NCBI GenBank assembly: GCA_002412965.1
Contig: DHWB01000014.1
Coordinates: forward strand, 35,218 to 99,217
Direction of reading: 5' to 3'
Length of the DNA: 64,000 nt
Source of the DNA: Desulfomicrobium sp. UBA5193
GTDB taxonomy: Bacteria; Desulfobacterota; Desulfovibrionia; Desulfovibrionales; Desulfomicrobiaceae
Shown here: piece by piece, positions 42,418-50,956 of the stretch
How the letters are laid out: the number at the start of each line of letters is the position of its first letter
Numbering within the stretch: position 1 is the first letter of the stretch
Made by a program: the position numbers and the translations under genes
The notes under the pieces: generated by a model
Told to the model about the DNA's origin: nothing
Databases searched by the model: none
Seen by the model: the letters and a program-made list of their open reading frames with translations, nothing else

Positions 42418-42939
42418 ATGCCAGTTCCAGCATACATCAGCATCACGGGAGAACGTCAGGGACTCATCACCGCAGGGAACTTCACCGAAGCCTCCGTCGG
42501 CAACATCTTTCAGGAAGGTCATGAGGACGAGTGTCTGGTGGAAGCCTTCGAGCATCAGATCATCCTGCCCCGCGATCCGCAGTCCGGACAGCCGACCGGG
42601 CAGCGCGTGCACAAGCCCCTCAAGATCACCAAGGTCATGGACAAGGCGTCCCCGCTTCTGTTCCGCGCCCTGGCCAGCGGCGAACGCTTGCCAAATGTGG
42701 AAATGAAGTTCTACCGCACCTCCGCCTCCGGAACCATGGAGCACTATTTCACCATCCAGTTGGAGGACGCCATCATCGTCGACATCATGGCCTACATGCC
42801 CAACTGCCAGGACCCCGGACAGGCTCATTTCACGCACCTGGAAGACGTCTTCATGACCTATCGCAAAATCATCAAAACACACGAAATCGCCAGCACATCA
42901 GAAAGCGACGACTGGCGCACAATGTCTGCCATGTCTTAA
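42418..42939 (+). CDS. hcp: Hcp (TssD) tube protein of type VI secretion
   Basis: The 173-residue Hcp forms the hexameric rings of the inner tube and is itself secreted. It has the PVPAYISITGERQGLITAGN start, EAFEHQIILPRDPQSGQPTG, HKPLKITKVMDKASPLLFRAL and the VEMKFYRTSASGTMEHYFTI strand pair. ATG 42418 is preferred over the open upstream frame (from 42373) because of the AGGA site and family length. It is transcribed away from the tss operon from its own sigma-54 promoter. By eye its codon use is GC-rich like the metabolic genes, unlike the neighbouring AT-rich tss genes. Confidence 0.96.
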   Translation: MPVPAYISITGERQGLITAGNFTEASVGNIFQEGHEDECLVEAFEHQIILPRDPQSGQPTGQRVHKPLKITKVMDKASPLLFRALASGERLPNVEMKFYRTSASGTMEHYFTIQLEDAIIVDIMAYMPNCQDPGQAHFTHLEDVFMTYRKIIKTHEIASTSESDDWRTMSAMS

Positions 42940-42947
42940 CGTTATCA

Positions 42948-42973
42948 AGGCCTGCACATCCCCGTGCAGGCCT
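42948..42973 (+). terminator. hairpin after hcp
   Basis: A perfect 10-base stem (aggcctgcac / gtgcaggcct) with a six-base loop starts nine bases after the hcp stop. No long T-run follows, so it may be a weak or two-way terminator. Confidence 0.6.
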
Positions 42974-42979
42974 CATCAG

Positions 42980-43562
42980 CCCAATCCTGATTTCCTCGCC
43001 GCCCCATCGCGCCACGCACTCCTGGGCACGAAGCATGTTTTTCATGCGCACGCCTGTTTCAACCAGAATGCTGTTTCCCGGCCATGTCCCTCGTTATCGT
43101 TCATCCGCTTGAAATGAGCCAAATTGACCATGCCAAACGACGAAGCTTTTGTGCGGACAAGTCCATGTTCAATCGCCGCTCCCATGGCGCGGCGATTGAA
43201 CAAGCGGGTCAAAGCGTCGACAATGGGCGCTAGAAGAATTTTTTGCGCAATGAGGCGCTCGGCTATCTCCTAGCTGAGCTTGTGATTGACTTCGCTAAAT
43301 CGGAAGTCCTCTGCCTGACGCGGATGTCCAGTTCATCCTTGGCTTGGCGCAGGGCCGAGAAGGATTCCTGCGCCTTCTGCTCGGCGCAGGCCAGGGTGCA
43401 CGACGTATTGAACGCATTGATCAATTGATCGAACTCGTCGTTGGTATAGACCTCTATGGTTCCATGGAGACGCCCTGGGCGAGCGAGGAGCGAGACAAGC
43501 GTCGATATCCGCAGATTCCGATGCTTTTCATTGACCTTGTCCGCCCGCATGTCGACGCCCAC
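42980..43562 (-). pseudogene. broken HAMP-GGDEF (diguanylate cyclase) gene
   Basis: Read on the minus strand, an open piece (43562-43263) encodes a HAMP-like segment (IEVYTNDEFDQLINAFN) and coiled coil (LRQAKDELDIRVRQRTSDL). After a stop and frame change, the sequence near 43230-43070 encodes DALTRLFNRRAM and NLAHFKRMNDNEGHG. A further frame shift leads to NSILVETGVRMKNMLRAQE and VARWGGEEI at about 43003-42989. These are the ordered motifs of a GGDEF domain, in three frames and with parts missing. The signature is GGEEI. No sensor domain is left upstream. It converges on hcp and is probably dead. Confidence 0.75.
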
Positions 43563-43642
43563 CGCTTCGTTATATCGCCAAAAAAGCTGATATCATTCAC
43601 TCTTGAACATCAATCCGGTCGAACTACATCATGTGCCATGTC

Positions 43643-43658
43643 TGTCAGCCAGCCGACA
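43643..43658. promoter_or_regulatory. CooA-type operator upstream of cooS
   Basis: TGTCAGCCAGCCGACA matches the TGTCGGC-N2-GCCGACA motif proposed for CooA in Desulfovibrio relatives at all but one defined position. It is flanked by further symmetric bases (TGTC outside left, GACA outside right). A TATCAC -10-like box at 43680-43685 would put the operator near -41, the class II activation position. It is 171 bases before the cooS start. Confidence 0.7.
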
Positions 43659-43828
43659 GACACGGCATCCGCTTCGACCTATCACAATGACGCGCAGCCT
43701 CTTTTCGCTTTTCGATTTCATGCGCCGAGGAGGCTCTTTTTTCTGTGCGAGTCCATGTGGCGCAAGGCCGTGATCCTGGCCCGAACAACCCGGTGCCCGT
43801 TGCCGAACAACAACAGGAGGTAGGTCAG

Positions 43829-45715
43829 ATGTCCAAGAAGATCCCGACAAAGGAAAAATCCATGTGGGAAGACGCTCATCACATGATTCGAAAGGCGGCC
43901 CGCGACGGTGTGAGCACCGTCTGGGACCGCCTGGAAGACCAGACCCCGCACTGCACGTTCTGTGATCAGGGCCTGACCTGCAGCAAATGCGTCATGGGGC
44001 CGTGCCGCATCAACCCCAAGGGACCCAAGAAAATGCTCGGAGTCTGCGGCGCGAACGGCGACCTGACCGTGGCCCGCAATTTTGGGCGTTTCGTGGCCGC
44101 CGGAGCCGCGGCGCATTCGGATCATGGGCGCGATCTGCTGGAGACACTGGCCGCCATCGGCGCGGGCAAGACCACGGACTACGGCATCCGCGACGAAGCC
44201 AAGCTGGCCCGCATTTGCACGGAGCTTGGCCTGGACGTGAGCGGTAAGAGTGTGCGGGAACAGGCCAAGGCCCTGGCGGACCTCTTCTACGAGGACTACG
44301 GATGCCGCACGGAGACCCTGTCCTTCACTTGCCGGGTGCCCCAGAAGCGCAAGGACATCTGGGAAAAATTCCGTTCGACGCCGCGCAGCATCGACCGCGA
44401 ATGCGTGGAGATGCTGCACCGCACCCACATGGGCGTGGACTGCGACCCCGTATCCATCTGCCTGCAGGCGGGGCGCGCCTCCCTGGCCGACGGTTGGGGC
44501 GGGTCCATGATCGCCACCGAAGTCTCGGACATCATCTTCGGCACGCCCACGCCCCTGCAGGCGACCGTCAACCTGGGCGTGCTCAAGGAGGATCAGGTCA
44601 ACATCCTGGTCCATGGACACAGCCCCATCGTGTCCGAGATGATCCTGGCGGCGGCCCGGGACCCCGAGATGATCGCGCAGGCCAAGGCGGCGGGAGCGAC
44701 GGGCATCAACATCGCCGGGCTGTGCTGCACGGGCAACGAGCTGCTCATGCGCCAGGGCATCCCCCTGGCCGGCAACCATCTCATGACCGAACTGGCCATC
44801 GTCACCGGCGCGGCGGACATGGTCATCGTCGATTACCAGTGCATCATGCCCAGCCTGGTGACCGTGGCCGGCTGCTACCACACCAAGTTCGTCTCCACTT
44901 CCGACAAGGCGCACTTCCCCGGCGGAGAGCACCTGGAATTCAATTTCCGCAACGCCCGCGCCAAGGCCCTGGAGGCGGTGGGCATGGCCATCGAGGCCTA
45001 CACCCGCCGCGATCCGGCCAAGGTCGAAATCCCCGGCCAGCCCGTACCCATCACCACGGGTTTTTCCAACGAGACCATCCTCGGTGCCTGCGGGGGCACG
45101 CCCGACCTTCTGCTCAAGGCCCTGGAGGCGGCGCAGGTGCGTGGAGTTGTGGGCATCGTTGGATGCAACAACCCCAAGCTCAAGCATGACCATGTGCATG
45201 TGCATCTGGCCAAGGAGCTGATCAAGCGCGACATCCTGGTCGTGGTTACGGGCTGCGCGACCGTGGCCATGGGCAAGGCCGGGCTCATGGGTCCCGGCGC
45301 GGGGGACTTCGCGGGCAGCGGCCTGGCCGGGGTCTGCGCGGCGCTGGGGATTCCGCCGGTGCTGCATGTGGGCAGCTGCGTCGACAACTCGCGCATCCTG
45401 CATCTGTGCGCGGTGCTGGCCAATCATGCCGGAGTGGACATCAGCGACCTGCCCGTGGCCGCCAGCGCCCCGGAATGGTATTCGGAGAAGGCGGCCGCCA
45501 TCGGCCTCTACGCCGTGGCCAGCGGCATCTTCACCCATCTCGGCCTGCCGCCACACATCCTGGGCAGCCCGCTTGTCACGGAACTGGCCCTCAAGGGGCT
45601 TGAAGACGTCTACGGCGCCTCCTTTTGCGTGGAGTCCGATCCCTTCAAGGCCGCAGATCTGATCGACGCGCGCATCACGGCCAAACGCCTGGCCCTGGGC
45701 TGGCGCGACAAATAA
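43829..45715 (+). CDS. cooS: anaerobic Ni-Fe carbon monoxide dehydrogenase catalytic subunit
   Basis: CooS (628 residues) oxidises CO to CO2, giving electrons to a ferredoxin-type acceptor. The N-terminal cysteines for clusters D and B are in CTFCDQGLTCSKCVMGPCRI; C-cluster ligand motifs include HGHSP, GLCCTGNE, GIVGCNNPK, VVVTGCATV and HVGSCVDNSR. ATG 43829 has AGGAGGT upstream, and the open frame before it is not coding. No acetyl-CoA synthase, CooF or Coo hydrogenase gene is in the window, so this is a stand-alone CODH followed by its maturase and regulator. A CooA operator lies upstream, so CO induction is likely. Confidence 0.96.
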   Translation: MSKKIPTKEKSMWEDAHHMIRKAARDGVSTVWDRLEDQTPHCTFCDQGLTCSKCVMGPCRINPKGPKKMLGVCGANGDLTVARNFGRFVAAGAAAHSDHGRDLLETLAAIGAGKTTDYGIRDEAKLARICTELGLDVSGKSVREQAKALADLFYEDYGCRTETLSFTCRVPQKRKDIWEKFRSTPRSIDRECVEMLHRTHMGVDCDPVSICLQAGRASLADGWGGSMIATEVSDIIFGTPTPLQATVNLGVLKEDQVNILVHGHSPIVSEMILAAARDPEMIAQAKAAGATGINIAGLCCTGNELLMRQGIPLAGNHLMTELAIVTGAADMVIVDYQCIMPSLVTVAGCYHTKFVSTSDKAHFPGGEHLEFNFRNARAKALEAVGMAIEAYTRRDPAKVEIPGQPVPITTGFSNETILGACGGTPDLLLKALEAAQVRGVVGIVGCNNPKLKHDHVHVHLAKELIKRDILVVVTGCATVAMGKAGLMGPGAGDFAGSGLAGVCAALGIPPVLHVGSCVDNSRILHLCAVLANHAGVDISDLPVAASAPEWYSEKAAAIGLYAVASGIFTHLGLPPHILGSPLVTELALKGLEDVYGASFCVESDPFKAADLIDARITAKRLALGWRDK

Positions 45716-45729
45716 CCCGATCACACAAC

Positions 45730-45752
45730 GCGGGGGAGCATGCCTCCCCCGC
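45730..45752 (+). terminator. hairpin between cooS and cooC
   Basis: A perfect nine-base stem (gcgggggag / ctcccccgc, five-base loop) starts 15 bases after cooS. No T-run follows, so it most likely stabilises or attenuates the message, lowering cooC relative to cooS. Confidence 0.5.
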
Positions 45753-45767
45753 GCCTAGGAGGACGAT

Positions 45768-46532
45768 GTGAAGATCGCTTTTGCCGGCAAGGGCGGCGTG
45801 GGCAAAACCACCCTGTGCGCGTGGATGGGGGACTATCTAGCCCGCCACGGCCAGGACGTGCTCATGGTCGATGCGGACACGGCCCTGAGCCTGGGGCAGG
45901 CCAACGGTGTCAAACACGAAGAGCTGCCGCTACCGCTCAGTCTGCGCGAGGACCTGGTACGGGAGCGGATCGGCTCCGGGTACATGCACCTCAACCCCGA
46001 CGTGTCCGACCTCCCGGATGAACTGAGCCTCAAACTCCCCGTGGACAACGGGAGCGCCGGACGCAAAAGGCTGCTCGTGATGGGTTCCGTCAGCGGTGCG
46101 GGCGGAGGGTGCGCCTGTGCAGCCAATGTGCTGCTCAAATCACTGCTCGCGCATCTGATCATCCGGGAATCGGCGTGGGTGCTGGTCGATCTGGAGGCGG
46201 GAGTGGAGCACCTGGGCCGAGGCACCGTCGCCGATGTGGACGCCCTGGTCATCGTCAGCGAACCAAGCATGCGTTCCCTCGAAACCGCCGCCAGAGTAGG
46301 GGCCCTGGCCTCGGAGCTGGGACTCGCCAGGCAGGCGCTGGTGCTGAACCGCTGCTCTGGGGAGCCGGACATCCCAGCCATGGACGGGTTGCCCCGACAA
46401 ACGATGTACCTGCCCATGATCCCCGAGCTTGCGGCTCGCCAGCTGACCGAGGCCAGCGTGCTTGGCCTGACGGGAAGAGAGCGCATCGACGAGCTGTGCG
46501 CGGAGCTGGTGCGGAGGATACAGGCGGCATGA
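45768..46532 (+). CDS. cooC: CooC, nickel-insertion ATPase for carbon monoxide dehydrogenase
   Basis: The 254-residue CooC is a MinD/SIMIBI-class ATPase with the deviant Walker A GKGGVGKTT (7-15), VDADTAL and VLVDLEAGVEHLGRGT. The metal-binding CxC pair is at Cys115 and Cys117 (GGGCACAAN), the site that binds Ni or Zn in CooC dimers. It helps load nickel into the CODH C-cluster. It starts with GTG 45768 (AGGAGG upstream), 52 bases after cooS, and has the usual family length. Confidence 0.94.
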   Translation: MKIAFAGKGGVGKTTLCAWMGDYLARHGQDVLMVDADTALSLGQANGVKHEELPLPLSLREDLVRERIGSGYMHLNPDVSDLPDELSLKLPVDNGSAGRKRLLVMGSVSGAGGGCACAANVLLKSLLAHLIIRESAWVLVDLEAGVEHLGRGTVADVDALVIVSEPSMRSLETAARVGALASELGLARQALVLNRCSGEPDIPAMDGLPRQTMYLPMIPELAARQLTEASVLGLTGRERIDELCAELVRRIQAA

Positions 46533-46673
46533 ACTCAAGGTTTTTGGAAGGCTGTGGGTCCGTGCGCTGGACATGAAACCGGAGAAAAGCAATACTCGGA
46601 TACATGTCCGCCTTCTCCTCGCGGTCCACGTTCCCCTGATGCGCCCGAAAACCCGGCCCGGCCAAGACAACAC

Positions 46674-47348
46674 ATGCGTTTGACCGAAACCAATCTTCTG
46701 CAGGATCTTGCCCGTCCGGACATGGCCCGGGTCATGGAGGCGTTCAAGCTGCGAGGCTTTCCCAAGGGCAAGCTGGTCTTTCATCCCAGGGAGGAACTCG
46801 ACCGCCTCTTCATCGTCAAAAGCGGACGCGCGCGGGTCTATCTGGCCTATCGGGACAAGGAATTCACCATGGCGGTCCTGGACGCGGGCGACGTCTACGC
46901 CACGCACACCAGAGCGTATGTGCAGGCCCTGGACGACCTGGAACTTCTCGTCGCCAACATCTCCGACGTCCGCCCGCATCTGATGACCCTGCCCAGCCTC
47001 AACTCGGCCATCATGCACGTACTCGGCGAGCTTCTGTCCCACGCGATCTCGGTCATCGACAACCTCGCCTTCAAGGACGTGCGCAACCGGCTCATCGGAT
47101 TTCTGGCCTTTGAAGCCCGCAGGATGCCACGATGCAGGGAATGCCGAGGCTGCGGCGGCTGCGAGGACGGCGGCATGGTCTCCCTCGGCCTGAACACTGA
47201 GCAGATGGCCTCCATTATCGGCTCCTCGCGCCAGACCGTATCCTCGCTCCTCAACGCCCTGGCCAAGGAAGGGGTCATCGAACTCAAGGGCCGTGGCGTG
47301 ATCTGCATTCCCGACATCGCCAACCTGGAAGCGCTGCTGCACGCATAG
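46674..47348 (+). CDS. cooA: CooA-like CO-sensing CRP/FNR regulator with cysteine-rich insert
   Basis: The 224-residue protein has a cNMP-type beta-barrel (about 25-110), a dimerisation helix and a C-terminal winged helix (MASIIGSSRQTVSSLLNALA, about 178-197). In the Rhodospirillum heme-CO sensor CooA, His77 and Cys75 bind heme; here the aligned GDVYATHTRAY keeps the histidine (H78) but has Ala at the cysteine position, as in some other CooA proteins. Unusually, CRECRGCGGC (Cys154, 157, 160, 163) sits between the core and the winged helix and could bind a metal or Fe-S cluster. Placement after cooS-cooC and the operator at 43643 support control of CODH. ATG 46674 gives the family start. Confidence 0.88.
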   Translation: MRLTETNLLQDLARPDMARVMEAFKLRGFPKGKLVFHPREELDRLFIVKSGRARVYLAYRDKEFTMAVLDAGDVYATHTRAYVQALDDLELLVANISDVRPHLMTLPSLNSAIMHVLGELLSHAISVIDNLAFKDVRNRLIGFLAFEARRMPRCRECRGCGGCEDGGMVSLGLNTEQMASIIGSSRQTVSSLLNALAKEGVIELKGRGVICIPDIANLEALLHA

Positions 47349-47843
47349 CGCTTGCAAAAACCGCCGAAACCCCTCGTCACACAAACAAGGTTCCTCGACA
47401 TTCTGCCTCAGCCCTCACTCCGCCCTCCCCTGTTGCCGAACCAATGATTCTGAACGTCCCAAAACCGCCACAGCACGGCCAAATCCCGCACTCCAAGCGC
47501 GATGCTCACCTGCGGCCCAGCGAAAAGATCGCAACGTCATCGTCAGCGCCTTGCCCCGCACCGAACTGCGATCATGCGTAAAAAAAATGCCGGCGCGGTT
47601 GACATAATACGAAAATAAAACATAACAGTTTAAATTGCACCGATGAAAACTTCAAATGTTTCCGTATGCATTTCACAAACGCACTTTCATAATACTCGAC
47701 ATTCCGAAGCGAAAACTCAACCTCAAGGCCTTGACGGCATTCATCAGTGCAACACGCCATGTGGCGCGTTTTCTTGAGTTGCGTCCATATTTTCATCAGA
47801 TAAGCCACAGAAAATTCAAACGTTAAGGAACTAAAAATCAGCC
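47349..47843. other. intergenic region between coo and sucrose operons
   Basis: About 495 bases with no convincing gene. The left half is Cys/Pro-type GC-rich non-coding sequence and the right half (from about 47575) is AT-rich. The only element I see is a sigma-70-like promoter near 47599. No clear terminator for the coo operon was found. Confidence 0.5.
47599..47627 (+). promoter_or_regulatory. possible sigma-70 promoter of the sucrose operon
   Basis: A perfect TTGACA (47599-47604) is followed after 17 bases by ATAACA, a fair -10. It would leave a leader of roughly 210 bases before the fructokinase gene. Osmotic control is possible but not visible. Confidence 0.4.
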
Positions 47844-48806
47844 ATGCCGAACCAAGAGACACACAAAACGGCACCACCCCGCTCACCTGCCGCACATGTC
47901 GGCCAGGGCGACACGATCGCGCTTTTCGGCGAAATCCTGGCGGACGTCTTTCCCGAGCGCGCGGTGCTCGGCGGTGCGCCGTTCAACGTCGCCCGGCATC
48001 TGGCGGCTTTTGGGCTCGCGCCGGTGCTGCTCTCCCGTGTCGGCGACGACACGCTGGGCGGCGAGGTGCTGGACATGATGTCGCGCAGCGGTATGGCGAC
48101 CCTCGGCGTCCAGATCGATCCGCTCCTCCCGACCGGGCGCGTACAGGTGCACATGGAGAGCAGCGGACACCGCTTCGAGATCCTGCCGATGCAGGCCTAC
48201 GACTTCATTGATGCGGCAACCGCGTGCGACGCCGTGCGCTCCGCCGATCCGTCGCTCCTTTATTTCGGAACGCTGTGCCAGCGCCACAAAGTGTCCCGGC
48301 AGGCCCTGCGGACTGTTTTCCACAGCACCCCCACGCCTCGTTTCCTGGACATCAACCTGCGCGAGCCCTGGTATGAAGACGACACTATCGAATTTTCGCT
48401 GCGCCACGCCAACTTCATCAAGCTCAACTCCGAAGAGCTGGAGATCCTGTCGGAGGTTTCCCATATACATGGCATCTCCTTGCAGGATCGGGCCGGAAAA
48501 CTGATGCGCAAGTTCGGGACCAGTCATCTGATCGTGACCTGCGGGCAGGACGGAGCCTGGCGGATGGATGAACAAGGGGAGATTCATGACGTTCAGGACA
48601 GGAAAAAGCTGCTGAACATTGTCGACACGGTCGGGGCTGGCGACGGATTCTCCGCCGTGTGCATCCTCGGCATGATGCGGCGCTGGCCGGTCGCGGTCGC
48701 GCTCAGGCGAGCCGACGCCTTCGCTGCCGCGATTTGCGGGATCCGAGGCGCGATTCCGGACCGGGAAGATTTCTACCAGCCATTTTTCAAGGAGTGGAAC
48801 CTGTGA
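47844..48806 (+). CDS. fruK: PfkB-family fructokinase of the sucrose operon
   Basis: The 320-residue sugar kinase has the PfkB/ribokinase signatures: FGEILADVFPER near the start, GGAPFNVARHLAAFG (about 43-57), LLSRVGDDTLGGEVL and the C-terminal catalytic VDTVGAGDGFSA with the base Asp. FLDINLREPWYEDD is typical of fructokinases. It would phosphorylate fructose released from sucrose by the amylosucrase encoded three genes downstream. The first 22 residues form a short extra N-terminus; a downstream start is possible but no ATG lies near. It overlaps sps by four bases. Confidence 0.9.
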   Translation: MPNQETHKTAPPRSPAAHVGQGDTIALFGEILADVFPERAVLGGAPFNVARHLAAFGLAPVLLSRVGDDTLGGEVLDMMSRSGMATLGVQIDPLLPTGRVQVHMESSGHRFEILPMQAYDFIDAATACDAVRSADPSLLYFGTLCQRHKVSRQALRTVFHSTPTPRFLDINLREPWYEDDTIEFSLRHANFIKLNSEELEILSEVSHIHGISLQDRAGKLMRKFGTSHLIVTCGQDGAWRMDEQGEIHDVQDRKKLLNIVDTVGAGDGFSAVCILGMMRRWPVAVALRRADAFAAAICGIRGAIPDREDFYQPFFKEWNL

Positions 48807-50956
48807 AGAAACGCAAACAGCCCCAAAAGCCCCTGTTCATCGTGCTCTTGAGCATCCACGGCCTTGTGCGCGGACACGATCTGGAACTGGGGCGGGACGC
48901 CGACACCGGCGGACAGGTCAAATATGTCGTAGAACTCGCCCGTGCCCTGGGCGAACGCCCAGATGTGGAGAGAACCATCCTGCTGACCCGCAGGGTCATG
49001 GACGACCAGGTCAGCCCCGACTACGCCGAAGTCGAGGAACCTCTCTCCGGCAAGGCGAGCATCGTGCGCATCGAGTGCGGCGAGCAGAAATATCTGCGCA
49101 AGGAGCTTCTGTGGGACTGCCTGGACAGCTTCTCCGACAACGTCTTCGATTTTCTCAAAAGCCAGGACCGGATGCCCGACGTCATCCACAGCCACTACGC
49201 CGACGCCGGGTATGTCGGCTCCCGGCTCGCGCACCAGTTGGGCGTCCCGCTGGTGCACACCGGCCACTCCCTCGGGCGCAGCAAGCTGCTGCGGCTGCTG
49301 GCCACCGGCTCCACTCACGCCGAGGTCGAGGCCACCTACAGCATGTCGCGCCGCATCGAGGCCGAGGAAACAACGCTGGCCGCGGCCGAACGCGTCATCA
49401 CCAGCACCCGGCAGGAAATCGAACAGCAGTACGGCCTCTACGACTTCTACCAGCCTGAGCGCATGCGCGTCGTCCCGCCCGGCACGGACCTGGTCAGCTT
49501 CTATCCGCCCCGCGAAAACGAGTGGCGGTCCGACATCGCCATGGAGCTCCGCCGATTTCTGAAGCGTCCGAACAAGCCCATGGTGCTCGCGCTCTCCCGC
49601 CCGGACCCCAAAAAGAACATCGTCACGCTGATCGATGCCTACGGCGAATCCCCCGAACTGCAGGAGGCCGCCAATCTGGTCATCGTCGCCGGCAACCGCG
49701 ACGACATCCAGGACATGGAGGACGGGGCCAGGGAAGTGCTCAGCGACATCCTGATCGCCGTGGACAGGCACGACCTCTACGGCAAGGTCGCCTACCCGAA
49801 ACACCACAAGGCGGAGGAGGTGGCCACGCTCTATCGGCTCGCCGCCGCCTCGCGCGGGGTGTTCGTCAACCCGGCCCTGACCGAGCCCTTCGGGCTGACC
49901 CTCCTTGAGGCCGCCGCCTGCGGCCTGCCACTGGTGGCCACCGAAGAAGGCGGCCCCGTCGACATCATCGGCAACTGCCAGAACGGCCACCTCATCGACC
50001 CTCTCGACAAGGAGGGCATGGCGGAGACCTTGCTCAAAACGATCATGGAGAGAGCCTCCTGGCGCCGCTTTGCCAAGAACGGCGTGCAGGGAGTGGGCCG
50101 CCACTACACCTGGCAGGCCCATGTCGACAAATACCTCGGCATGCTCCGTCCCCTGGTGGAGAAGACCGAAATTCTGCCCCGCATGTGCCCGATCCTGCGG
50201 CGCGGCATCTCACGCCGGCAGGCGCTCTTCGCCGAACTGGACCTGAGCCTGATCGGCGATGGGGACTCCCTGGCGAAGCTCGTGCAGACATTGCGCGACC
50301 TGCGCAAGACGGTCCTCTTCGGCATCACGACCGGAAGACGCCTGGACGACGCGCTGGCGACATTGCGCAAGCACAGGATCCCGCAACCGGACGTGCTCAT
50401 TTCCGGACAGGGCACCGAAATCCATTATGCCCCCAACCTGACCCAGGACACCGTCTGGGAACGCCACATCAACCACCAGTGGGATCCGCGCGCGGTCCGG
50501 GAGCTCTTGAAGGAGATCCCGGGACTGGCCATGCAGCCAAAAAAATATCAGAGCGCCTTCAAGATCAGCTACTACATCGACACCGCGCTCACAGGCGGGC
50601 AGGAGATCAGGCAGCTGCTGCAACGGGGCGAGCAGGCCGTGAACGTCTGCGTGTCCTTCGGGCAATTTCTCGACGTGCTGCCCGTCCGCGCCTCCAAGGG
50701 GCTGGCCCTGCGCTGGTGCGCCGAGCACCTGGCCTTTCCGCTGGAAAACACCCTGGTCGCCGGCGTCACGGAAGCCGACGCCGACATGCTGCGCGGCAAC
50801 ACCCAAGGGACGGTGGTGGACACCCGGCACATCTCGGAACTGTCGGACCTCGCGAACACCGACAACATCTACTTTGCAAACGCCCATCACGCAGGAGGCA
50901 TCCTCGAAGCCATGGACTTCTACGGCTTTCCCGCCGGGGAGAATTCCGTCGCATGA
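48803..50956 (+). CDS. sps: sucrose-phosphate synthase (two-domain, GT4 plus phosphatase-like)
   Basis: The 717-residue enzyme makes sucrose 6-phosphate from UDP- or ADP-glucose and fructose 6-phosphate. The N-terminal GT-B domain (about 1-450) has SIHGLVRGHDLELGRDADTGGQ (read as its core GRDADTGGQVKYVVELA), VIHSHYADAGY, HTGHSLGRSK, LSRPDPKKNI and the EPFGLTLLEAAACGLP nucleotide-sugar motif. A HAD-like domain follows (about 470-710) as in cyanobacterial SPS, but its first aspartate motif reads ELDLSLIGDG, so phosphatase activity is unlikely. Start GTG 48803 overlaps the fructokinase stop; its stop overlaps the spp start. Tight coupling indicates one pathway. Confidence 0.93.
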   Translation: MKKRKQPQKPLFIVLLSIHGLVRGHDLELGRDADTGGQVKYVVELARALGERPDVERTILLTRRVMDDQVSPDYAEVEEPLSGKASIVRIECGEQKYLRKELLWDCLDSFSDNVFDFLKSQDRMPDVIHSHYADAGYVGSRLAHQLGVPLVHTGHSLGRSKLLRLLATGSTHAEVEATYSMSRRIEAEETTLAAAERVITSTRQEIEQQYGLYDFYQPERMRVVPPGTDLVSFYPPRENEWRSDIAMELRRFLKRPNKPMVLALSRPDPKKNIVTLIDAYGESPELQEAANLVIVAGNRDDIQDMEDGAREVLSDILIAVDRHDLYGKVAYPKHHKAEEVATLYRLAAASRGVFVNPALTEPFGLTLLEAAACGLPLVATEEGGPVDIIGNCQNGHLIDPLDKEGMAETLLKTIMERASWRRFAKNGVQGVGRHYTWQAHVDKYLGMLRPLVEKTEILPRMCPILRRGISRRQALFAELDLSLIGDGDSLAKLVQTLRDLRKTVLFGITTGRRLDDALATLRKHRIPQPDVLISGQGTEIHYAPNLTQDTVWERHINHQWDPRAVRELLKEIPGLAMQPKKYQSAFKISYYIDTALTGGQEIRQLLQRGEQAVNVCVSFGQFLDVLPVRASKGLALRWCAEHLAFPLENTLVAGVTEADADMLRGNTQGTVVDTRHISELSDLANTDNIYFANAHHAGGILEAMDFYGFPAGENSVA

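Noticed and set aside
43718..45724. A 668-codon minus-strand frame opposite cooS
   Set aside because: Exact shadow of cooS with Gly/His/Asp-rich composition; no ribosome site or domain.
50185..50952. Open frame in front of spp on the plus strand
   Set aside because: It is an alternative frame inside sps; the phosphatase begins at ATG 50953, overlapping the sps stop.
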